Shown: positions 35,230-43,706 of the stretch, piece by piece
How the letters are laid out: every line of letters starts with the position of its first letter
How positions within the stretch are numbered: position 1 is the first letter of the stretch
NCBI RefSeq assembly: GCF_030644205.1
Contig: NZ_CP128647.1
Span: 868,001 to 932,000 of the forward strand
Direction of reading: 5' to 3'
Length of the DNA: 64,000 nucleotides
Origin: Mogibacterium neglectum
GTDB taxonomy: Bacteria > Bacillota > Clostridia > Peptostreptococcales > Anaerovoracaceae
The notes under the pieces: model-generated
Database searches by the model: none
Seen by the model: only the letters and a program-made list of their open reading frames with translations
What the model was told of the DNA's origin: nothing
Position numbers and translations under genes: made by a program

Positions 35230-35430
35230 CTAATTTTCTTCCTTAGTGTACACTTCGATTTTTTGTTCTGCCTCATCGAGCATCTTGTTGCATAGTTTCG
35301 CATCCTTCATTCCTTCATCGAATAATTTCAAAGACTCATCAATCGAAGTTGTCTGTTTTGTAATATTAGATGCAGCATCTACCAAGCCTTGGTATGCTTC
35401 CATAAAGGTTTTATCTATATTCTTTTTCAT
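35230..35430 (-). CDS. xseB: Exodeoxyribonuclease VII small subunit
   Basis: 66 residues from ATG 35430, which has AAAGAGGTG upstream; a longer start at 35484 would run into xseA. It is all helical (MEAYQGLVDAA...SIDESLKLFDEGMKDAKLCNKMLDEAEQKIE), the XseB pattern. Several XseB copies assemble with one XseA to form ExoVII, a single-strand DNA nuclease. It lies 1 base after xseA. Confidence 0.93.
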   Translation of the reverse strand: MKKNIDKTFMEAYQGLVDAASNITKQTTSIDESLKLFDEGMKDAKLCNKMLDEAEQKIEVYTKEEN

Positions 35431-35431
35431 A

Positions 35432-36580
35432 TCACACCTCTTTATTTTGCGTTTTAGACGTAGTTTTAGCTTCAAATGATCCATCGGCCATAACTACTCT
35501 ATAAGTCTCATCTAAATCGATATTTGATACCTCTGAAACTATATAATTGTCTTTAATAACTAGCGCGTAACCCTTGCTGAGAATATTAGTCGGATTATTC
35601 TCTCTAAGTGTTATAACCGCTTTGTCGACATTAAGTTTCATCTCGCGAATTTTACTGCTCATAACGTGATTGAGATGATCTCTTTGAATTTTGATGTTGT
35701 TACGTTCCATCTTAATTTTATATGCGATGGATTGTTTTAACTCCTGCTCACTTTTATCGATTTGTTCTCTAAGTTCGAATGTATTGATAGCCGCCATATT
35801 AGCTGCTGCCGTTGGTGTCTCAGCTCTAGCATCGGCAACCCAGTCAGATATTGATACATCTGATTCATGACCAACTGCACTTATGATTGGAATCTCTGAC
35901 GCGAATATCGCTCTTGCAACGCCTTCATCGTTAAATGCTGCTAAATCCTCCGCTGATCCACCGCCACGACCTACAATGAGTACATCTATATGCTTTCCTG
36001 ATTCATTAACTAAATTTGCAGATTCAATGCTTTTTATAATGCTTGCAGGTGATCCTATTCCTTGAACGAGCGTCGGAAAGATAATTATATCAGCATAATT
36101 ATTCTTAGTTGTGATTATCTTCTTAATATCTTCAATAGCTGCACCAGTATCTGACGTGACAACGCCTATTCTTCTAGCAAGTCTTGGAATTGGCTTCTTG
36201 TGTTCTCTGGCGAATAAGCCTTCTGACTCGAGTAACTTTTTTACGCGATTATACTCCTTCGCAAGATCCCCTTCACCAAAACTCTCAACCATGCGGATAG
36301 AAAAAGAATAGTTACCACCACGAGCATATGCGCTTATATCACCTAGCACTACTATTTTACTACCATTCTGAATAAGAGTTGTGTCGATTCTCGAAATATT
36401 ATTCCTCCATATTACTGCACGAAGTACACTGTTTTCGTCTTTCAGAGAGAAGTACATATGACCACCACTCATGGATATGCCTGAGACTTCACCTATTAAG
36501 GGTAAATTCTTGAGGTTAAGGTCGCTATTGAGTTTTTTCGACACATATTCATTAAATTGTGTTATTGAAAATGGATTCAT
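35432..36580 (-). CDS. xseA: Exodeoxyribonuclease VII large subunit
   Basis: 382 residues, somewhat shorter than the usual 400-450. N-terminal OB-fold (LPLIGEVSGISMSGGHMYFSLKDE...), then the catalytic domain with RIGVVTSDTGAAIEDI, GRGGGSAEDLAAFND and SAVGHESDVSISDWVADARAETPTAAA, then a coiled segment. It partners the XseB encoded next. It overlaps the upstream Kae1-like gene by 29 bases. Confidence 0.96.
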   Translation of the reverse strand: MNPFSITQFNEYVSKKLNSDLNLKNLPLIGEVSGISMSGGHMYFSLKDENSVLRAVIWRNNISRIDTTLIQNGSKIVVLGDISAYARGGNYSFSIRMVESFGEGDLAKEYNRVKKLLESEGLFAREHKKPIPRLARRIGVVTSDTGAAIEDIKKIITTKNNYADIIIFPTLVQGIGSPASIIKSIESANLVNESGKHIDVLIVGRGGGSAEDLAAFNDEGVARAIFASEIPIISAVGHESDVSISDWVADARAETPTAAANMAAINTFELREQIDKSEQELKQSIAYKIKMERNNIKIQRDHLNHVMSSKIREMKLNVDKAVITLRENNPTNILSKGYALVIKDNYIVSEVSNIDLDETYRVVMADGSFEAKTTSKTQNKEV

Positions 36581-37532
36581 TTAATGCTTTTCCTCCGAGA
36601 AGAGCTATGCCTACTGCGTTATCGCCAGATAGCTCTGGGTTACCAAAATTTATCGTGAAAGAACTATTCTCGTGCATGAGTTCTCTTATCTTTATTCTAA
36701 AATACGTGCTCGATGCAACGCCTCCAGCCATATAAATTTTTTTGACGTCATACTTATCTGCTAGGTATTTTGATACATCAAAGAGAAGTGTTGATACTCT
36801 TTCCATAAGCTCGACAGCAACTTCTGTTCCAGATAATTCTATAGCCTTTAAAACCTGATACTCAGTACCCGACAAGTTAAACCAACCATCATCATTCTTA
36901 ATCTTTGTTAGATGTTTTGAACCGTTATATCCAGAGTTTAAGGCGAGTTGATCAATGTATTTACCTGCTGGAAAATCGTAACCTAGTTTTACTCCTGTTC
37001 TATCTAGTAGTTTACCGACACTTATGTCCTTTGTTCCGCCAACTATTTCAAACTCATAATGAATGCCATCAATAGATGCAAGAAGGGCTTCTGTTGTACC
37101 TCCACTGAGATGAATGAATATTGCTTTTTCATCTGATGAGCCTGTATAAAAAGATTTTAGAACTGCAGCAACGTGCCCCTCCTGGTGAGAAAATGTATAA
37201 AGTGGTACAGCCAGACTGCTGCTTAGAATTTTAGCAGCATTATATCCTGCCATAAATACGGGCATGTATGAACCTTCAACTCGTCTTGGGGCATCAGAAA
37301 CGGAAATGCAACAAATATTCCTTATATCAACTGCAGAAAGCGCCTCCTCAATAAATGAAGGCAGAACATTTACTTGCTTAAAGAAAGCAATAGACTGTCT
37401 CAGTCCAAGCGTACCGTGTTCAACCTCCAAGAATTCAGATTTTTCAAATATTATATTGTTATGCTCATCGGTAATCGCTACCGACGTTTTATAATTAGAT
37501 GTATCTATGCCTAGACAATACCTATTGCTCAT
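36552..37532 (-). CDS. Kae1/TsaD-like paralogue, role unknown
   Basis: 326 residues of the ASKHA fold. It resembles TsaD (tRNA threonylcarbamoyladenosine synthesis): LGIDTSNYKTSVAI at the start, a metal-binding pair H116/H120 in SHQEGHVAA, FIHLSGGTTEALL, and AGGVASSTYFR near the end. TsaD proper has HLEGH and a different N-terminus, so this is a divergent, second-type copy that many Clostridia carry. No TsaB or TsaE lies nearby; it is between nusB and xseA and overlaps both (11 and 29 bases). It may act in tRNA modification or elsewhere; I cannot say. Confidence 0.75.
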   Translation of the reverse strand: MSNRYCLGIDTSNYKTSVAITDEHNNIIFEKSEFLEVEHGTLGLRQSIAFFKQVNVLPSFIEEALSAVDIRNICCISVSDAPRRVEGSYMPVFMAGYNAAKILSSSLAVPLYTFSHQEGHVAAVLKSFYTGSSDEKAIFIHLSGGTTEALLASIDGIHYEFEIVGGTKDISVGKLLDRTGVKLGYDFPAGKYIDQLALNSGYNGSKHLTKIKNDDGWFNLSGTEYQVLKAIELSGTEVAVELMERVSTLLFDVSKYLADKYDVKKIYMAGGVASSTYFRIKIRELMHENSSFTINFGNPELSGDNAVGIALLGGKALNESIFNNTI

Positions 37533-37923
37533 TTAACTCCCTGTTAATCTTACCAAGCACTGAATTTATAAATGCGTAAGATCTTTCATCTCCATAAGTC
37601 TTACCTAGTTCAACAGCTTCATTGATAGATACATTAGCTGGAATTGAATCTACATATAGAATCTCAGCAAGTGCAGTTCTTAATATAGCGAGATCAGCTT
37701 TAGGAAGTCTGTTTATATCCCAGTTATCGATATTCTTAGAAATAAGCTTATCTATTTCACCGATATGATCTCTAATAGAGCTTAGTGTTTCTAATGCCTG
37801 CTTTTGTTTTAGCGCTTTCTCTGCCTCTTCGACACAGGTGAGTTGCTCGTAATCGAAATTATCAGTTAAATCCATTTGATAAACGAACTGCATTATGTTT
37901 TCTCTAATTGTTCTTCTATCCAT
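37522..37923 (-). CDS. nusB: Transcription antitermination factor NusB
   Basis: 133 residues. It starts MDRRTIRENIMQFVYQMD and ends with the conserved SINEAVELGKTYGDERSYAFINSVLGKI, both clear NusB features. With NusE it binds BoxA of rRNA leader transcripts to prevent early termination. It is coupled to the Asp23 gene (TAATG) and overlaps the Kae1-like gene by 11 bases. The asp23-nusB-xseA-xseB-ispA-dxs order is conserved in Bacillota. Confidence 0.95.
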   Translation of the reverse strand: MDRRTIRENIMQFVYQMDLTDNFDYEQLTCVEEAEKALKQKQALETLSSIRDHIGEIDKLISKNIDNWDINRLPKADLAILRTALAEILYVDSIPANVSINEAVELGKTYGDERSYAFINSVLGKINRELNEQ

Positions 37924-38279
37924 TAATCATTCTCCTGGTCGATTCCTTCTACACTTATATTTACAGCATCTACTTTTAGTCCAGTAAATTCTTCAATTGC
38001 AGTTTTAACTGCACTTTGAATTTCATAAGATAACTGAGGAATGTTGTAACCATAATACACTATAATATGCAGGTTGATAGAGATATTGTCGCCATTCCGA
38101 CTGATTCGTACACCGTTCATGCCACTATCGCGGCCAAATATATTTTTTGAAAAACTATCAGAAATACTTGAAATCATTTTGCTTACGCCCTTGATCTTGT
38201 GTATTTCATCTGTAATATATCCAACAATAACCTGATCATCTATCGTGATATTACCATTGCTAGTATTGAAGTTACTCAT
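37923..38279 (-). CDS. Asp23/Gls24 family envelope stress protein
   Basis: 118 residues with the Asp23 pattern: GNITIDDQVIVGYITDEIHKIKGVSKM, a central segment that differs between members, then INLHIIVYYGYNIPQLSYEIQSAVKTAIEEFTGLKVDAVNISVEGI. Relatives sit at the inner face of the membrane and respond to cell-wall stress. It overlaps the upstream CNNM gene by 8 bases. Confidence 0.92.
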   Translation of the reverse strand: MSNFNTSNGNITIDDQVIVGYITDEIHKIKGVSKMISSISDSFSKNIFGRDSGMNGVRISRNGDNISINLHIIVYYGYNIPQLSYEIQSAVKTAIEEFTGLKVDAVNISVEGIDQEND

Positions 38280-39597
38280 CTAAATTATCGTCCTTCTTGG
38301 TATTATTATCATTCTCATCTATTGTAATGCGAATCTTTTCGATACGTCTATCCTTAACCTCCAAAATCTGGAAAGTAACATTACCATATTTTATAGGCTT
38401 ATAAGTGGAGTTCTCTTTAGGAATCTCACCGATATAATCAATTATAAATCCTCCCACAGTTTCACTGTTTTCAGATTCAAGATTAATACCTATCTCTTCA
38501 TCAAGATCATCAAGATATACGTTCCCATCAACGATGTACTCTGATTCTGAAACCTTTTCTATGATTCTATCCTCATCGTCAAATTCGTCATCGATATCTC
38601 CAACTATCTGTTCGATAATATCTTCAATCGATACGATTCCGCTAAAACCCCCATACTCGTCGATTAATATAGCAATATGTTGTTTTGTCTTTTGCAGTTC
38701 TACAAAAAGGGAGTCGATATTCTTGGTTTCTGGTACCAAATAAGGTTCTCGCATTATCTCTCTAATATTAATATTGTCAAAACCCGAAGAAGCACCTTTT
38801 AGCAAATAATCCTTAACTAAGAGAAGCCCTATTATGTTGTCAGTATCGCCATCACATATTGGTATGCGTGAGTGACGAAGTTCCATAAGTTCTTCGAAAT
38901 ACTCTTCTTTGTCATCCTGTAGGTCAATCATAAAAACATCGGTTCTTGGCGTCATAATCTCATATGCAAGCAAATCATCGAATTCGAATATACTATCAAT
39001 CATTCGACGACCTTCCTCTTTGAGATCACCGCTTTCCTGACCCTTATCGAGCATTGACCTTACATGATCCTCAGAAAACTGCGCATCATCAACATCAATA
39101 TCTTTTCTCATCACGAGAAGAAGTAAATTGGCAACGCCTAAACATAGCTTTGTGATAGGAAATAGCGCAATACATATAAATCGCTGCATTTTAATTAATC
39201 TTAGAGCATATGAATCAGAAGATTGTGCGGCGAGTTTCTTTGGGAGAATATCAGCTATCGCAAAATAAATAGTTGCAAAGATGATATTTGCTATAAGTGG
39301 AAGAAACCTATACGTACTGAGTCTACTGTAAAAGCCAAAATTAAAAATAATTATGACAATTATTGCCATCGAATACATAAAAATCCTGTCTGGATATTGG
39401 TATTTTGATGGTTTCTTTATGAAATTGTGGATGAGCTCCACACTCTTGTTGTTGGGTTCATCTTCTAAAATTTCGTTTAGTTTATTTCTATCTACACAAT
39501 CAAGTGCATATAACGAAGCAGAAACTAGTCCGTTTAAGATTAGAATTGCGAAAACTATAAGTACATATGTGGTCCAACTAACGGGGTCAGATGACAT
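38272..39597 (-). CDS. CNNM/CorC-type hemolysin-family membrane protein
   Basis: 441 residues. Residues ~1-185 are a DUF21/CNNM transmembrane domain with several hydrophobic helices. Two CBS domains follow (~205-330; YEIMTPRTDVFMIDL, IREIMREPYLVPE, ILIDEYGGFSGIVSIEDIIEQIVGDIDDEFD) and a CorC_HlyC domain ends the protein (~345-430). Relatives export Mg2+ or other divalent metals; older names call them hemolysin-like. Substrate not proven. Confidence 0.93.
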   Translation of the reverse strand: MSSDPVSWTTYVLIVFAILILNGLVSASLYALDCVDRNKLNEILEDEPNNKSVELIHNFIKKPSKYQYPDRIFMYSMAIIVIIIFNFGFYSRLSTYRFLPLIANIIFATIYFAIADILPKKLAAQSSDSYALRLIKMQRFICIALFPITKLCLGVANLLLLVMRKDIDVDDAQFSEDHVRSMLDKGQESGDLKEEGRRMIDSIFEFDDLLAYEIMTPRTDVFMIDLQDDKEEYFEELMELRHSRIPICDGDTDNIIGLLLVKDYLLKGASSGFDNINIREIMREPYLVPETKNIDSLFVELQKTKQHIAILIDEYGGFSGIVSIEDIIEQIVGDIDDEFDDEDRIIEKVSESEYIVDGNVYLDDLDEEIGINLESENSETVGGFIIDYIGEIPKENSTYKPIKYGNVTFQILEVKDRRIEKIRITIDENDNNTKKDDNLDE

Positions 39598-39647
39598 GAT
39601 TTTCTCCTTGTAAAATTTAATTAGTATGAATACGCGATATTCTACTT

Positions 39648-40886
39648 TTAAAACTCTTTTTTCTTTCTAAGTATAAAATCAGAGGAATATACTTTACTAA
39701 GTTTAACTTTAATAATCTGCTGAGGATGAGGTGCTGATTCAATAGGATTATTATCTTCATCATACATCTCTCTAACTATTTCATCAGTGTATTCTGTACG
39801 AGGTCCAAATACTTCAATGTCATCGCCAACACAGAATTTATTGCGCTGCTCGACAATAGTTAGACCGCTATCAGGCTCATTGCCTCTTACAACACCAATA
39901 AACGAGTATTCGCGAGTATAATCGCTACTAGAGTAGTTCTGTCCGCTGCTATCAGGCTTAGAATAATAGAAACCATGATAGAATTCTCTATGACTTGCTT
40001 TGCAAAGCTCTTTATACCATTTATCTTGAAATTTATAGTTATCAGGATCCTCAAGGCATGCATCTAGTGCAGCTCTATATGCATAAACAACGGTTGCTAC
40101 ATAAAATGGGCTCTTCATACGTCCTTCGATTTTCAGTGAATAAATTCCAGCATCTATTAAATCAGGGAGTTTATCAAGCATGCATAAATCACGTGAATTC
40201 ATGATATAGCTGCCACGATCGTCTTCCTCAACTGGATAGTATTCCCCTGGTCTCTTCTCTTCGACTAGTGAGTATTTCCATCTACATGGATGTGTGCATG
40301 AACCTCTGTTAGCATCTCTACCAACCATAAAATTGCTAAGCAAACATCTACCTGAGTAAGACATGCACATAGCTCCATGAACGAATGCTTCTATTTCAGT
40401 ATCAGGGGGAAGAACTTTCCTCATTTCTCTAAGCTCTTCAAGGCTCATCTCTCTGGCAGCAACGATTCTTTTTGCGCCCATCTGGTCAACCCAAAATGCT
40501 GCAGTCATATAGTTGGTAGTATTCGCCTGTGTACTGATATGAATCTCTGCATCAGGGATTATACCTTTTACTATGGTCATGACACCCGGATCTGAGACGA
40601 GGAATGCATCAATAGGTATGTCCTTTATCTTTTCGAGATATTCCTTCAGTGGAAAAATATCATCATTGTGCGGATAAATATTGATGGTCATATATCCTTT
40701 TGCATCGTGTTCATGGATAAAGTCCATCGCCTCTTTAATTTCATTTATAGATAAATTTCCTGCTCCGGCACGAAGACTGAACAGTTCGCCTCCAAAATAA
40801 ACTGCATCAGCACCGTATATAATAGCTATTTTAAGCTTCTCAATATCGCCAGCTGGAGCAAGTAGCTCAATTTTCTTCTTAGTCAT
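39648..40886 (-). CDS. U32 family protein (TrhP/YrrO-like tRNA hydroxylation)
   Basis: 412 residues. The U32 signature is clear: EAFVHGAMCMSYSGRCLLSN with the cysteine-rich RDANRGSCTHPCRWKY. In Bacillus and E. coli related proteins (YrrO, TrhP) help hydroxylate U34 of tRNA using prephenate. The methyltransferase encoded just upstream (8-base overlap) is of the TrmR type that methylates ho5U to mo5U, which supports a joint tRNA wobble-modification role. The partner YrrN is not present separately here. Confidence 0.88.
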   Translation of the reverse strand: MTKKKIELLAPAGDIEKLKIAIIYGADAVYFGGELFSLRAGAGNLSINEIKEAMDFIHEHDAKGYMTINIYPHNDDIFPLKEYLEKIKDIPIDAFLVSDPGVMTIVKGIIPDAEIHISTQANTTNYMTAAFWVDQMGAKRIVAAREMSLEELREMRKVLPPDTEIEAFVHGAMCMSYSGRCLLSNFMVGRDANRGSCTHPCRWKYSLVEEKRPGEYYPVEEDDRGSYIMNSRDLCMLDKLPDLIDAGIYSLKIEGRMKSPFYVATVVYAYRAALDACLEDPDNYKFQDKWYKELCKASHREFYHGFYYSKPDSSGQNYSSSDYTREYSFIGVVRGNEPDSGLTIVEQRNKFCVGDDIEVFGPRTEYTDEIVREMYDEDNNPIESAPHPQQIIKVKLSKVYSSDFILRKKKEF

Positions 40887-41541
40887 TCAGTTTAATTATA
40901 GCAAGACCATCTCCACAGCTTAACAAAGAAATGGTCAAGTCCTTTCTACCCTTTAAATACTCTAAAAACTCTTTCATTCTCTTGACACTTGTCCTGTGTC
41001 TACGTCCAGGATCTATTGTTGAACCCGTTAAATAACCATGAATCAATATATTGTCACATATGATTGTTGCACCTGGTTTTGCTAATTTCTCAGCTCTGTC
41101 AAAGAACTCACGATAATGACTCTTAGCGGCATCTATAAAAATAAGATCGAATCGGGATTCTAGTGAATCATTTTTAATCAAAGAATCTAGTATGCCGTTT
41201 GCATCACCGAATTTCAAGTCAATTAGGCTTTCAAAACCAAGGGATTTTACATTAGAAACCGCATAATCATACATATGAGGGGATCTCTCTATCGTTGTGA
41301 TATGTGCCCCCTCACAAGCAGTTGCAAAATAACACGCTGAATATCCGTAAGCCGTTCCGAGCTCAAGGATATGATCTGGCTTCGCTATCTTCAAAAAAGT
41401 ATTTAAATAACTTTCTGTTTCACGTAGTATCAGCGGTACGTTGTCATCCTCACAAAATAATCTAAGCTTTCCTAAATTTTCAGATATTGGTGAGTAAAAT
41501 GAGTCTAAGAGATTAACGATTTTTTCGTCAGTTATACTCAT
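40879..41541 (-). CDS. trmR: SAM O-methyltransferase, TrmR/YrrM-like
   Basis: 220 residues, a class I SAM methyltransferase of the catechol-O-methyltransferase type: ILELGTAYGYSACYFA (SAM site), FDLIFIDAAKSHYREFFDRA (metal-binding Asp) and ICDNILIHGYLTGS. Bacillus TrmR uses this fold to make 5-methoxyuridine at tRNA wobble position 34. The link to mltG (TAATG) and the U32 gene is as in Bacillus (yrrL-yrrM-yrrN-yrrO). Confidence 0.88.
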   Translation of the reverse strand: MSITDEKIVNLLDSFYSPISENLGKLRLFCEDDNVPLILRETESYLNTFLKIAKPDHILELGTAYGYSACYFATACEGAHITTIERSPHMYDYAVSNVKSLGFESLIDLKFGDANGILDSLIKNDSLESRFDLIFIDAAKSHYREFFDRAEKLAKPGATIICDNILIHGYLTGSTIDPGRRHRTSVKRMKEFLEYLKGRKDLTISLLSCGDGLAIIKLND

Positions 41542-42581
41542 TATTTGTTCTTCTCCGCTAAAGCTTTTGAATATGCTTCTTTATCTTTTAAGAACTTATT
41601 ATAGTCCTTACTAAAGTTATGCGTTCCATCTAGCTTCTCACTTACAACATAGTACAAGTAATCGGTGCTCTCAGGATAAAGAGCAGCTTTAATAGAAGCC
41701 TTTCCAGGTGAACAGATAGGTCCAGGTGGCAGACCCTGATTAGTATATGTATTGTATGGTGAATCAATCTTAGTATCGGCAATTGAAAGATTCTCTTTAG
41801 GTTTCCCTAGTGCGTACTGAATAGTCGCATCAATTTGAAGAGGCATGCCAGCTTTTATTCTGTTATAAATAACACTTGCAATTTTAGCTCTGTCACCATC
41901 ATATTGGGATTCTCGCTCGATTAGAGAAGCGATAATGATTATTTCATTTTCACTCAGATTAAGTTGTTTGGCACGTTTCTTATACTTCTTGGTAAATACC
42001 TTATCATATTGATTTAGCATTGTAGTAATAACCTGAGTTTCATCAGCATCCAAGTCTACCGCATAAGTGTCTGGATAGAGGTAGCCTTCAAGATGATTTT
42101 CACCTGACTGAGCTCCCTTAAGAAAAGAAAATTTGCTAAAATCACCATGCTTAGCTACTTCAAGGAACTTGTCTTTATTGACAATTCCCTCTTTGTCTAA
42201 TTTAGTAGCGGTCTGCTCAATAGTATATCCCTCAGGGATTGTAAAAGTCTTTGTACTTGAAACGCCCTTAACGATAGTCTGTGCTATATCACTAGACCTC
42301 ATGCTAGGAGAAATAGAAAAGCTTCCAGCCTTGTATTTGCCATCATAGCGCCAAATCTTTGATACCAGCTTATATTTAGATACGCTACTGATGACCCCTT
42401 TTTTGTAAAGCTCTTTCGCAATATCGTCAGTTGATGAACCTTCTTTAATCTTAACGACTACAAATGTGTTATCAGCTCTATCTTTTGGCTTGTTAATTAT
42501 AAGAAGTGATGCACTTAAAGCGATAAGGATAAGCAATAGAGCGATAAGAATGCCTAAAGCTTTCTTTACTGATTTCTTCAT
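41541..42581 (-). CDS. mltG: Endolytic transglycosylase MltG
   Basis: 346 residues from ATG 42581, which has GTAGGAGGT upstream; a longer start at 42644 would run through the leader hairpin. One N-terminal membrane helix (~8-30), then a LysM-like subdomain (VVVKIKEGSSTDDIAKELYKKG) and the YceG catalytic domain with the Glu in ASLIERESQYDGDRAKIASVIYNR, and a conserved SPYNTYTNQGLPPGPICSPG. It cuts nascent glycan strands and sets their length outside the membrane. It heads a unit with trmR and the U32 gene. Confidence 0.95.
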   Translation of the reverse strand: MKKSVKKALGILIALLLILIALSASLLIINKPKDRADNTFVVVKIKEGSSTDDIAKELYKKGVISSVSKYKLVSKIWRYDGKYKAGSFSISPSMRSSDIAQTIVKGVSSTKTFTIPEGYTIEQTATKLDKEGIVNKDKFLEVAKHGDFSKFSFLKGAQSGENHLEGYLYPDTYAVDLDADETQVITTMLNQYDKVFTKKYKKRAKQLNLSENEIIIIASLIERESQYDGDRAKIASVIYNRIKAGMPLQIDATIQYALGKPKENLSIADTKIDSPYNTYTNQGLPPGPICSPGKASIKAALYPESTDYLYYVVSEKLDGTHNFSKDYNKFLKDKEAYSKALAEKNK

Positions 42582-42604
42582 ATTACCTCCTACAACTAGG
42601 AATA

Positions 42605-42644
42605 TTGTTAGCCAATATCGATTCAAATTGAAATTAGCTAACAA
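42605..42644 (-). repeat. Inverted repeat in the mltG leader
   Basis: TTGTTAGCCAAT (42605-42616) and ATTAGCTAACAA (42633-42644) pair at 11 of 12 positions. It ends 24 bases before the mltG start. Without a T-run it may be an operator or leader RNA hairpin, not a terminator of efp. Confidence 0.5.
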
Positions 42645-42689
42645 TCTTGTTACACAATATTTAAATAAATAATTAAGATAAAAGTTATA

Positions 42690-43253
42690 CTACTTAGCTC
42701 TTCCTAAGTATTCTCCACCATCTCTTGTATCTATCTGTATAACCTCTCCCTCTTCGATGAAGATTGGAACCTGAATTACAGCACCTGTTTCAACGGTAGC
42801 AGCCTTAGTAACATTTGTTGCTGTATCTCCCTTAATGCCAGGCTCAGTTTCGATAACTTTGAGATCTACGAAGTTTGGAGCTTCAACAGCAAAAGCATTT
42901 CCCTGATAGAACTTAATAGTAGCAGTATCATTTTCTCTAATAAACTTTACAGCATCTTCAACGAGATCTGCACTTAGAGGGACCTGATCGAATGTTTCCT
43001 GATCCATGAAGTAATAGAGCTCTCCGTCGTTATATAGATACTGCATGGTCTTTGTTTCGATGTGTGCCTTTGGGAACTTATCGTTAGGGTTAAACGCTTC
43101 TTCTCTAGTAGCACCTGTAAGGATATTTCTATACTTAGTCCTTACGAAAGCTGCGCCCTTACCGGGCTTTACATGCTGAAAGTCAAGAACAACATGCGGT
43201 TCTCCGTTCATCTCAAAAGTTACACCTTTTCTGAAATCTCCTGCACTAATCAT
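42690..43253 (-). CDS. efp: Translation elongation factor P
   Basis: 187 residues; EF-P relieves ribosome stalling at proline runs. The tip loop reads [15 protein letters not shown], the form with lysine at position ~32 (Bacillus type), where a modified lysine acts. The end, [15 protein letters not shown], is characteristic. A hairpin-free AT-rich leader with an extended -10 site lies upstream. Confidence 0.97.
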   Translation of the reverse strand: MISAGDFRKGVTFEMNGEPHVVLDFQHVKPGKGAAFVRTKYRNILTGATREEAFNPNDKFPKAHIETKTMQYLYNDGELYYFMDQETFDQVPLSADLVEDAVKFIRENDTATIKFYQGNAFAVEAPNFVDLKVIETEPGIKGDTATNVTKAATVETGAVIQVPIFIEEGEVIQIDTRDGGEYLGRAK

Positions 43254-43323
43254 ACTTATTCTCTCTTTCTGTGATATTAAATTAAAAATTATTATCTTAT
43301 CATTACAAACGTATATTAACTAT

Positions 43324-43332
43324 ATTATATCA
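43324..43332 (-). promoter_or_regulatory. Possible extended -10 promoter of efp
   Basis: On the minus strand TGATATAAT fits the extended -10 consensus TGnTATAAT, about 70 bases before the efp ATG. No clear -35 box. Confidence 0.4.
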
Positions 43333-43342
43333 AATATCAAAA

Positions 43343-43675
43343 TTAAATATTAATTTTAATAACATCTGAAAGAATTTCATATACGTCTTTCATCATTATA
43401 GCAAATCTCGCCTCTGCTTGCATATATTCAGCTGCTTTAGGGTTAGAGGACATCATTGCATACATAGATTGCATCTGTGCCATAGATTCCTGTCCTACTT
43501 CTTCTCCACTTAGCTGTTTTGCTTGAATTTCAATCTGACGCTTTTGAATGTCGTTAATCATCTGATTAAGAGTTGGATCTTGTTCAACCTCTTTGCGAAG
43601 CTTATCATAATCTATAAATTCATTGCTTGCTTTAATAGCAGAAGCAAGTTCATGAGCACTAGAATAAACATTCAT
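43343..43675 (-). CDS. YlbF/YmcA family protein
   Basis: 110 residues from ATG 43675, with GAGGAGGTATTTC upstream. It is all helical: YSSAHELASAIKASNEFIDYDKLRKEVEQDPTLNQMINDIQKRQIEIQ, typical of the YlbF family. In Bacillus YlbF, YmcA and YaaT form a complex that guides RNase Y and affects competence and sporulation. Here it lies just after the RNase J gene, which suggests a link with RNA decay. Confidence 0.88.
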   Translation of the reverse strand: MNVYSSAHELASAIKASNEFIDYDKLRKEVEQDPTLNQMINDIQKRQIEIQAKQLSGEEVGQESMAQMQSMYAMMSSNPKAAEYMQAEARFAIMMKDVYEILSDVIKINI

Positions 43676-43706
43676 TTGAAATACCTCCTCAAAATTAAGC
43701 AAATGT

